Notes under the pieces: generated by a model | The model's database searches: none | Told to the model about the DNA's origin: nothing | What the model saw: only the letters and a program-made list of their open reading frames with translations | Part shown: one piece after another, positions 25,350-32,289 of the stretch | Position numbering within the stretch: position 1 is the first letter of the stretch | How the letters are laid out: the number at the start of each line of letters is the position of its first letter | Position numbers and translations under genes: made by a program | Assembly (NCBI GenBank): GCA_963422675.2 | Contig: CAXVYS010000024.1 | Span: 806,001-870,000, forward strand | DNA length: 64,000 nucleotides | From: UBA4416 sp963422675 | GTDB lineage: Bacteria; Bacteroidota; Bacteroidia; B-17B0; Aurantibacillaceae | Direction: 5' to 3'

Positions 25350-27047
25350 TTATAGTGGATTTTTCCAGCTTAAACCTTTATTAAATCTATGCTGGTCTTT
25401 AAGTTTTAAAAGATCAAGCAAAAGCGGACTATCTAATTCCCATAATTCACAAAGCGATGAGGTATCTCCACTGGCATCAATAATATTATTAACGGCTCTT
25501 CGGGCAGCTTCATTTGCTCCTTCCATGGTAGCGAGGTCGGTATATGTTTTCACATAATCGGAGGCAATAAATAAATTAGATATTTCGGTATATGAATTAG
25601 GCCTTAAGGTCCATGTATTTACCTGGTTAACCAGTAAGGGCTCTTTATTGGAAAGTGCTCTCATTTTATGTAATTCATCAGAGCTCAACAATTCATTCAT
25701 TAATGAAGACGATTCTTTTTTAACCAGCTCAATATCAGCATCCAGGTACACAAAGCGTTTCATCTCATCCGTTAAAATGGGAGCACCCTGGTAATTTATT
25801 TCCTGTTTAAGTTGTGCCCACACTTCATCCTTCACCTGGTCTGGCGTACAATCCTTTGCCGCTTGATTGTTAAAGTTTCCTTTCGTGGTCCAGTCAGAAA
25901 TGTCTACCGACAAAATTCCTTTCACGGTTCCATCGAAACGGTTTTGAATATCATAATTCCCCCAGAATTGCAACTGAGAAATAGAGGTAAGAGCCCACTT
26001 TGAATTAGCATATATGGTATGACCTTTATGCATATCAAAGCGATTATTCAAATAAAACTGAACGCCATTCATCCACTCAACGTTTGGAGCTAGCAATACA
26101 ATATTTTTCAGGGAAGCATCCACTTTCAGCATATCTTCATTGATGAGCCGGGCGGCTACTTCAACAGGAGTTGCCATCAGGTAATAATCGCCGGTAATAA
26201 ACCGAATGGTCTGCAGATCATTAACAGGGCTAACGGAGATACCTGATACTTTTTCATTCTCTATTTTAATGTTTACGACTTCCTGCCCCTTATTATATTT
26301 TACACCCTTCGATTGAAGGTAAGTAAGCCACGGATTTAGCCATACATCATTTGTAGGGCCGTTAAGTACACGGTCTGTATCTTTCGAGCGGGTATTCAAC
26401 ATCCCGTAAATAAGCTGCAGAAAAATAGTACCAACGGTGCGCGTACTGGCGCTTTGTGCCTTTGCCGCTACAAGCGAACGAGTGAGGCCCTCCACCAATA
26501 AGGAACGGTATGCTTCACTAAAATCATCCGCTCCTAAATATTCCCACCAGCCTACCTGCTCATACTCATTCAGGTACCGGTCGTCGCAGGAGGTCATTAA
26601 TTGCCAGATGCGTTCCGAAAAAAATTCTATTTCCTCTTTGCTGAGCTCGGCGCGCGCTTCCATAAATCCCATAAACATATCAATCACCTCTTTCAGTGAG
26701 CTGGGAAAGTTAACCGGTACAATAATGGGAAGCTGACCTATCTGCAGGATTTCTGCATTTTCGGTAGGTACTAAATTATCAAGGCATGTTTTCCCCGGTG
26801 AAAAGGGAATACGGCCCATAGTATCAGTAATGTGTTTGTAAAAACCCGGGAAAAACCGAAATCCATGTTCGCCCGGTAAAAAATTCGTATCCTTTAAATT
26901 AGTACCGGGCACACTTACACTTCGTGCCTTTCCTCCAACATATTCGCTATTCCGGTCGTATATTTCAACCTCAAAACCTCTTTCAATAAGTTCATGGGCG
27001 GCACTCATTCCTGCGACACCGCCACCTAAAATAATTACTTTTGCCAT
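25350..27047 (-). CDS. Phytoene-desaturase-like FAD oxidoreductase
   Basis: FAD-dependent amine oxidase/carotenoid desaturase family protein. I prefer the ATG at 27047 (MAKVIILGGGVAGMSAAHEL) to the one eight codons upstream because the dinucleotide-binding motif then begins at the usual place. FAD motifs: GGGVAGMSAAHEL near residue 8, EIYDRNSEYVGGKARS near 32, and GEHGFRFFPGFYKHITDTM around 60-80, the last typical of an uncharacterised branch near zeta-carotene desaturases. C-terminal NLFIASDYVKTYTDLATMEG binds FAD. About 565 aa. Substrate unknown; no carotenoid genes are adjacent. Confidence 0.85.
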   Translation of the reverse strand: MAKVIILGGGVAGMSAAHELIERGFEVEIYDRNSEYVGGKARSVSVPGTNLKDTNFLPGEHGFRFFPGFYKHITDTMGRIPFSPGKTCLDNLVPTENAEILQIGQLPIIVPVNFPSSLKEVIDMFMGFMEARAELSKEEIEFFSERIWQLMTSCDDRYLNEYEQVGWWEYLGADDFSEAYRSLLVEGLTRSLVAAKAQSASTRTVGTIFLQLIYGMLNTRSKDTDRVLNGPTNDVWLNPWLTYLQSKGVKYNKGQEVVNIKIENEKVSGISVSPVNDLQTIRFITGDYYLMATPVEVAARLINEDMLKVDASLKNIVLLAPNVEWMNGVQFYLNNRFDMHKGHTIYANSKWALTSISQLQFWGNYDIQNRFDGTVKGILSVDISDWTTKGNFNNQAAKDCTPDQVKDEVWAQLKQEINYQGAPILTDEMKRFVYLDADIELVKKESSSLMNELLSSDELHKMRALSNKEPLLVNQVNTWTLRPNSYTEISNLFIASDYVKTYTDLATMEGANEAARRAVNNIIDASGDTSSLCELWELDSPLLLDLLKLKDQHRFNKGLSWKNPL

Positions 27048-27340
27048 ATAAGCTTTTAACGAATTTAACATAAATATAGATCAATTTTGTCAAAAACGGT
27101 AACATTTAGAGTTAAATCCCACGAATTTATTTCGTATATACGCTTAACGATTTTATCCCTTGTTCTTTAAAATTCTTTTATAAAACTGTTCTAAACGTTA
27201 TAATTGTTCTTTTTGATGTAAGAGAAGTTAACCAGCATTAACAATGCCTGCAGCTATAAAAACACCCTTTAATAACACAATATTCATAAACAACCACTAC
27301 TAAAAACAATAACCACAGTTTACCGGAGGTGAGAAAGCGA

Positions 27341-27403
27341 ATGAAAAGGAAAGGACGAATGGCCATAATAACAAACCATTTCCAGATCCTGCTATTTCAA
27401 TAA
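27341..27403 (+). CDS. Possible 20-residue small ORF (speculative)
   Basis: ATG at 27341 to TAA at 27403 encodes MKRKGRMAIITNHFQILLFQ. GGAGGTGAG starts at 27325, 11 nt before the ATG, which is a somewhat long spacing. Such a strong SD-like string is uncommon in this window. No homology recognised and the length is within chance expectation. Confidence 0.2.
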   Translation: MKRKGRMAIITNHFQILLFQ

Positions 27404-27553
27404 AAATAAATATTTTAAACAATATCTATCGGGTATTGTTGTTCTAAGTTAATCACTGTTTTGAAGTATTTCCCCTCGAAATGCCTGATTACAGGCACTT
27501 TAAAACCTATTTGGGAAGAACAGAAAAAGTGAGAAAATGAATTGATTAATCCG

Positions 27554-27561
27554 TAAATTTG
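27554..27561 (+). promoter_or_regulatory. -7 element of ribBA
   Basis: TAAATTTG matches TAnnTTTG and is separated from the ribBA ATG by only 7 nt (GCGCGCAA overlaps its last base). If used, transcription would begin at or within a base or two of the start codon, giving a leaderless mRNA. Confidence 0.5.
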
Positions 27562-27568
27562 CGCGCAA

Positions 27569-28774
27569 ATGGAAAGTATAAAATTAAATACAATTGAAGA
27601 GGCAATAGCCGATATTAAAGCAGGGAAAGTAATTATTGTAGTAGATGATGAAGACCGTGAAAATGAAGGCGATTTTTTAACTGCTGCCCGTAATGTAACT
27701 CCCGAAATAATTAATTTTATGGCTACACATGGCCGTGGTTTAATTTGTGCTGCACTTACCGAAGAGCGGGCAAAAGAATTACAACTGCAGTTAATGGTAA
27801 CTTCCAATACAGCATTGCATGAAACCGCGTTTACGGTTTCGGTTGATTTATTAGGTTATGGTTGTACTACCGGTATTTCTACAGCCGACAGATCAAAAAC
27901 AGTACAGGCATTAATAGACCCGAATATGAAAGCCGCCGATTTTGGAAGACCCGGACATATATTTCCTTTAATTGCAAAAACAGGCGGTGTACTGCGCAGA
28001 ACAGGCCATACAGAAGCAACCATTGATTTGGCACGTTTGGCTGGCTTTGAGCCATGTGGCGCTTTGGTAGAAGTATTAAATGAAGATGGTACCATGGCGA
28101 GATTGCCTGATCTGGTAAAAATTGCAGAACGTTTTGATATAAAAATTATTACTATAAAAGACCTGATCTCTTACCGCCTTGCTAAGGAAAGTATTGTAAG
28201 CAGACAAGTGGAAGTAAACATGCCAACCCAATGGGGCGATTTTAAATTAATTGATTACAAAGTAGATACTAACGGTGAAGAGCATTTGGCTTTGGTAAAA
28301 GGCGAGTGGGATAAAGATGAGGCTGTGTTGGTGAGAGTTCATTCTTCGTGTGTAACCGGCGATATCTTTGGATCATGCCGTTGCGATTGTGGCCCACAGT
28401 TACATAAAGCGATGGAGATGATCGAAAAAGAAGGCAAAGGCGCTATTGTATACATGAACCAGGAAGGACGTGGTATAGGCTTATTAAACAAATTAAAAGC
28501 TTATCAATTACAGGAGCAAGGCAGAGATACCGTTGAAGCTAACCTGGAATTAGGATTTAAAATGGATGAGCGTGATTATGGCGTGGGAGCACAAATATTA
28601 AGAGATTTGGGAATCAGTAAAATGAAGCTCATGTCTAACAACCCTGTTAAACGGGTTGGTTTAATGGGTTATGGTCTGGAAGTAACAGAAAATATTCCTA
28701 TCATCATTCCTACAAATCCGCATAACGAAAAGTATATGCAGACCAAGAAAGATAAAATGGGTCATAGCATTTAA
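27569..28774 (+). CDS. ribBA: Bifunctional DHBP synthase / GTP cyclohydrolase II
   Basis: Catalyses both entry reactions of riboflavin synthesis. Residues 1-205 form 3,4-dihydroxy-2-butanone 4-phosphate synthase (VVDDEDRENEGDFLTAA, GLICAALTEERA, 'RRTGHTEATIDLARLAG'). Residues 206-401 form GTP cyclohydrolase II, with zinc cysteines in SSCVTGDIFGSCRCDCGPQL, the NQEGRGIGLLNKLKAY catalytic loop and 'SNNPVKRVGLMGYGLEV'. All key residues of both halves appear intact. 401 aa is the usual fusion length. truB follows 9 nt downstream. Confidence 0.97.
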   Translation: MESIKLNTIEEAIADIKAGKVIIVVDDEDRENEGDFLTAARNVTPEIINFMATHGRGLICAALTEERAKELQLQLMVTSNTALHETAFTVSVDLLGYGCTTGISTADRSKTVQALIDPNMKAADFGRPGHIFPLIAKTGGVLRRTGHTEATIDLARLAGFEPCGALVEVLNEDGTMARLPDLVKIAERFDIKIITIKDLISYRLAKESIVSRQVEVNMPTQWGDFKLIDYKVDTNGEEHLALVKGEWDKDEAVLVRVHSSCVTGDIFGSCRCDCGPQLHKAMEMIEKEGKGAIVYMNQEGRGIGLLNKLKAYQLQEQGRDTVEANLELGFKMDERDYGVGAQILRDLGISKMKLMSNNPVKRVGLMGYGLEVTENIPIIIPTNPHNEKYMQTKKDKMGHSI

Positions 28775-28783
28775 TTCATTTCC

Positions 28784-29485
28784 ATGACACCAGATTACCG
28801 CAGTGGCGAACTTTTACTGATCAATAAACCCTACACCTGGTCGTCATTTCAGGCGGTTAATAAATTAAAGCATGCCCTTAAAAAGCATCCGTCATTGTTG
28901 CTGGAGGATAACTATGTGCATTTAAAAATTGGTCATGCCGGAACCCTGGATCCCTTGGCAACCGGGTTACTCATTATTTGCACAGGAAAAAAAACCAAAG
29001 AAATTTCTCAGTTTCAGGATTTACCAAAAGAATATACGGGGACTTTTTTTATAGGAGCCACAACGCCTTGTTACGATAAAGAAAAAGAAGTAAACGAAAC
29101 ATTTCCTACAGATCATATTACCAAAGAATTAGTGCTGGAAACAGCCAAGGCCTTTATTGGTAAACAGGAACAAATTCCTCCCATGTTTAGTGCCGTAAAG
29201 GTAGATGGGAAACGCTTATATAAGCTGGCACGGGTAGGGGAGGAAATTGAACTGAAAGCCCGCCCTATCGAAATTCTGGAATTTGAGATAACGTCCTGCG
29301 AATTACCTTTGGTTAATTTTCGTATTGCTTGTACTAAAGGTACTTACATAAGAAGCATTGCCCGTGATTTTGGCCTGGCATTAAACAGTGGAGCATACCT
29401 TGATACGCTGTGTCGCACCAAAATAGGCCATTTTTCTATAGAAAATGCTAAAACCCCGGAGGAGTTTATTAACCAGATCATTTAA
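28784..29485 (+). CDS. truB: tRNA pseudouridine(55) synthase
   Basis: Makes pseudouridine 55 in the T-loop of tRNAs. 233 residues. The family motif KIGHAGTLDPLATGLLIICT carries the catalytic Asp56; 'QIPPMFSAVKVDGKRLYKLAR' and CTKGTYIRSIARDFG are the other conserved blocks. It is shorter than the E. coli enzyme because it lacks a C-terminal PUA domain, as is common in Bacteroidota. It follows ribBA with 9 nt between and is followed closely by the cysteine-cluster gene. Confidence 0.96.
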   Translation: MTPDYRSGELLLINKPYTWSSFQAVNKLKHALKKHPSLLLEDNYVHLKIGHAGTLDPLATGLLIICTGKKTKEISQFQDLPKEYTGTFFIGATTPCYDKEKEVNETFPTDHITKELVLETAKAFIGKQEQIPPMFSAVKVDGKRLYKLARVGEEIELKARPIEILEFEITSCELPLVNFRIACTKGTYIRSIARDFGLALNSGAYLDTLCRTKIGHFSIENAKTPEEFINQII

Positions 29486-29530
29486 AAAAGCATTGAGTGC
29501 TGAAAACTTAAAACTGACAACTTTAGGCAA

Positions 29531-30013
29531 TTGGATTTACAAAAACATAATCAAAAAGCTGCCGCTCTTAAGAAAGAGAACAGGATCTTTTTTGACAAAC
29601 TCAAGCGTACCAAATCAAAAAATTTAGATCACCGGTTTCACCAATTGCATAATGAGGTCTTTGAAGAGATCGACTGCCTAAGCTGTGCTAATTGCTGTAA
29701 AACAACTTCACCCATTTTTTATAACAGAGATATAGAACGCCTGGCAAAACATATTCGGATGAAGCCGGGAGAGTTTATGGATAAATACCTGCGCATTGAT
29801 GAAGACAAAGATTATGTTTTAAAACAGGCTCCTTGTCCTTTTTTAGGCTCAGATAATTATTGTTCCGTATATGAAGCGAGGCCAAATGCTTGCCGCGAAT
29901 ACCCTCATACTAATAGAAAACGCATGGAACAGATTCTGGATCTCACTTTTAGAAATACCCTGGTTTGCCCAGCTGTACTGGAAATAACAGAACGATTGAA
30001 GAAAGTGGGTTGA
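29531..30013 (+). CDS. YkgJ-like cysteine-cluster protein
   Basis: 160 residues; zinc or iron-binding protein of unknown function. The N-terminal cluster is Cys49-x2-Cys52-x2-Cys55-Cys56 (DCLSCANCCKTTSP); further cysteines lie in APCPFLGSDNYCSVYEARPN followed by ACREYP, and in LVCPAV. An in-frame stop at 29501 and no ATG afterwards make TTG at 29531 the first workable start. Likely in one transcription unit with ribBA and truB. Confidence 0.85.
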   Translation: MDLQKHNQKAAALKKENRIFFDKLKRTKSKNLDHRFHQLHNEVFEEIDCLSCANCCKTTSPIFYNRDIERLAKHIRMKPGEFMDKYLRIDEDKDYVLKQAPCPFLGSDNYCSVYEARPNACREYPHTNRKRMEQILDLTFRNTLVCPAVLEITERLKKVG

Positions 30014-30024
30014 TAATAGCCTTG

Positions 30025-30073
30025 TCACATCGAGTAAAAAATCCGGCCTCCTTGGATTTTTGTATCGAGATGT
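30025..30073. repeat. Palindromic element, type 3 / possible bidirectional terminator
   Basis: CACATCGAGTAAAAAATCC and GGATTTTTGTATCGAGATG are imperfect inverted copies around GGCCTCCTT. The element lies between the convergent ykgJ-like and dut genes, where it could terminate both. Its style (TCGAG within the arms) suggests another interspersed repeat family, but only one copy is visible here. Confidence 0.5.
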
Positions 30074-30112
30074 TTTAGTAGAATTTACTTTTTTCTAATC
30101 ACAAATCTTCCT

Positions 30113-30547
30113 TTACTTTGTACCAGTATGTCCAAAGCCACCGGCTCCACGTTGGGTTTCATCAAGTGAAGTTGTAAGCTCCCAGGAAATTTGTTCGTAT
30201 TTTGCAATCACCATTTGAGCAACGCGCTCTCCATCGTTAATGATAAAAGGAGTGTTGGATAAATTTACCAGTAACACTTTTATTTCTCCACGGTAATCGG
30301 CATCAATCGTGCCCGGTGAATTTAAAACAGTAACCCCGTTTTTAAAAGCTAATCCACTGCGTGGACGAATTTGTGCTTCGTATCCTTTTTGTAATTCTAT
30401 AAATAAACCTGTTGGCACTAATAGTCTTTCTAATGGTTTTAATTCAACAGGGGCATCCATATTAGCCCTTAGGTCTAAGCCTGCAGATAGCTCTGTAGCA
30501 TATTGTGGCAACTCGTGTTTCGATTGATTTACTACTCTTATGATCAT
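30113..30547 (-). CDS. dut: dUTP diphosphatase
   Basis: Hydrolyses dUTP to dUMP, keeping uracil out of DNA and supplying the dTMP precursor. 144 residues, trimeric family. All five motifs are visible: AGLDLRA (1), RPRSGLAFKNG (2), NSPGTIDADYRGEI (3), GERVAQMVI (4), and the C-terminal arm RGAGGFGHTG (5). The start overlaps the stop of the upstream flippase gene by 4 nt, so translation is probably coupled. Confidence 0.97.
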   Translation of the reverse strand: MIIRVVNQSKHELPQYATELSAGLDLRANMDAPVELKPLERLLVPTGLFIELQKGYEAQIRPRSGLAFKNGVTVLNSPGTIDADYRGEIKVLLVNLSNTPFIINDGERVAQMVIAKYEQISWELTTSLDETQRGAGGFGHTGTK

Positions 30548-32028
30548 GCCTCTAAATGTTTTAATTTTTTTAAATTATCGAACTCCAGTTTATAAAATAT
30601 CCATGCAAATAGCACAAACAATATATTATTTAAACATAGTTTTAAAATAACACTATCCATTTTGCCATAGGTTAATGAAAGAAAATAAAAACCTAAAGCT
30701 AAAAAGGTAAATACAAAAATACTTCTGAGGTTATATTTTATAGGATAATATTTTTGTCCAAGCACATACGATATCACCATCATAATACTATAAGAGGCAA
30801 ACGTAGCCCAGGCACAGGCAATATAGCCATACTTAGGAATACCCACAAAATTAATGACTAATGTAATAAGTGCTCCTATAATGGTAATAATGGCACCAAA
30901 TTTTGTTTGCCCTGTAAGCTTGAACCAGATAGATAAGTTCCAGTATATGCCCACGCATAAATTCGCTAACAGCAATATAGGCACTACTTCCAGCCCCGCT
31001 CTATATCGTTTACTCACTACAGCTTGTATCCACGGTAAATTCATCATGGTTCCTAAAAACAGGAACAGGCAAAATAAAACGTAATATTTCATCACAATGG
31101 CATTGAGGGTTTTCGAATTTTTATTGTCTGCATTATTAAAAAAGAAAGGTTCTGCTGCATATTTAAAAGCTGTTGTGAAAATGGTCATGAGCATGGCAAT
31201 ACGATAGCAGGCACCATAAATTCCCAATTCGTTTTTTGCAGTAGCTTCAGGGAGTAAATACTTTAAAATGAACCGGTCAAACGTTTCATTAATCATGCCT
31301 GCAAAGCCTAGTATTAGTAATGGCCAGGTATAGGACAACATCCTTTTCCAAAGTTCTTTATCAAACACGTAATGCACATTTTTAAATTCCCGGGCTAAAA
31401 AACACAAGCTTAAAAGATTTGCAATGAGGCCAGCCAAAAAGGTATAACCTACTCCAATTTCAGGATTATAAAACGAAGCAAAGAACGATTCAGGATCTTT
31501 ATGATACGCTGGTTTACAGATATTAAAATAAAAAATACTGATCAGGATAAATAAGGTCACATTCAATATTTTTAATCCGGCAAAGCGTCTCGCCTGGTTT
31601 GTTAACCGTAGCCTTGCAAAGGGAATAGCCATTATAGCATCAGTAGCAACAATTAAAATACACCATATCACAAAATTAGCGTGGTTAGGTTCTTTAATAA
31701 AATTAGCAATGCTGCCCGAACATAGAATAAAAATTAGAGACAAGACAATTGTACTTACAAAAATAGAAATGAGTGCTGTAGAATAGACTGATTCTTTGTT
31801 TTCTACTTTTGTGGAGAAGTTGAAAAAAGCGGTTTCCATTCCGTAGGTAAACAGAATAGCCATAAAACTTATGTAAGAATAAAACTCAGTATTAATAGAC
31901 AGATCAGAAGGGTTTTCAAATAAGTAAGTTAGTACAAACGAAAAAAGAAAAGTGATCACACGGGGTAATACACTTCCTAAACCATAAATGGCCGTTTGTG
32001 AAACTAGGTTTTTGAGTGGGTTGGACAA
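30544..32028 (-). CDS. Polysaccharide/oligosaccharide flippase (Wzx-like, MOP superfamily)
   Basis: 494-residue inner-membrane protein with 12-14 predicted hydrophobic helices from residue 12 (YGLGSVLPRVITFLFSFVLTY without interruption) to the end. The N-terminal 'LKNLVSQTAIYGLGSVLPR' and the central RFILKYLLPEATAKNELGIY resemble lipopolysaccharide and O-antigen exporters of Bacteroidota. It probably flips an undecaprenyl-linked sugar. No glycosyltransferases are adjacent. A TATTTTTG promoter lies upstream and dut overlaps its end. Confidence 0.88.
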   Translation of the reverse strand: MSNPLKNLVSQTAIYGLGSVLPRVITFLFSFVLTYLFENPSDLSINTEFYSYISFMAILFTYGMETAFFNFSTKVENKESVYSTALISIFVSTIVLSLIFILCSGSIANFIKEPNHANFVIWCILIVATDAIMAIPFARLRLTNQARRFAGLKILNVTLFILISIFYFNICKPAYHKDPESFFASFYNPEIGVGYTFLAGLIANLLSLCFLAREFKNVHYVFDKELWKRMLSYTWPLLILGFAGMINETFDRFILKYLLPEATAKNELGIYGACYRIAMLMTIFTTAFKYAAEPFFFNNADNKNSKTLNAIVMKYYVLFCLFLFLGTMMNLPWIQAVVSKRYRAGLEVVPILLLANLCVGIYWNLSIWFKLTGQTKFGAIITIIGALITLVINFVGIPKYGYIACAWATFASYSIMMVISYVLGQKYYPIKYNLRSIFVFTFLALGFYFLSLTYGKMDSVILKLCLNNILFVLFAWIFYKLEFDNLKKLKHLEA

Positions 32029-32045
32029 ATTCTTGTGTTAAACCG

Positions 32046-32053
32046 CAAAAATA
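32046..32053 (-). promoter_or_regulatory. -7 element of the flippase-dut unit
   Basis: The minus strand reads TATTTTTG, matching TAnnTTTG, 17 nt before the flippase start codon. Confidence 0.5.
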
Positions 32054-32233
32054 AAGTTTATTTAGGTCTTAGTAAATCGCAGTAACAATAAGATATTAAC
32101 GTAAAGACGTGCCTAATTATTCCGGCAGAAGCTCTTTGATGAGATAAACCCATTTATTCTTAACAATTTATAACAGAGTAACACGGTAATACCTTCTCCT
32201 ATCAAGGAATCAACAAACAACAGATTCATATAA

Positions 32234-32275
32234 TTAAAAGCTTGTTTAACCCGGTTAAACAAGCTTTTAAATAAA
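32234..32275 (-). terminator. Terminator of the SprB-repeat protein gene
   Basis: A 17-bp perfect stem TTAAAAGCTTGTTTAAC / GTTAAACAAGCTTTTAA around the 3-nt loop CCG, 20 nt beyond the stop codon of the minus-strand gene ending at 32290. Confidence 0.8.
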
Positions 32276-32289
32276 CAGATCATTTTTAT

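Larger units (their letters stand above)
27048..27568. other. Long intergenic region upstream of ribBA
   Basis: About 520 nt without a recognised gene, between the divergent oxidoreductase and ribBA genes. I looked for an FMN riboswitch because ribBA follows, and did not see its conserved core on either strand. Visible are a small hairpin GCCTGATTACAGGC near 27483, a 20-codon ORF at 27341-27403 preceded by GGAGG, and the ribBA -7 element at 27554. Otherwise AT-rich with no clear function. Confidence 0.5.

Noticed and set aside
27048..27568. FMN riboswitch expected before ribBA
   Set aside because: The conserved AGGG..GAAA..CC core is not visible on either strand, and the likely promoter lies only 7 nt before the ATG.
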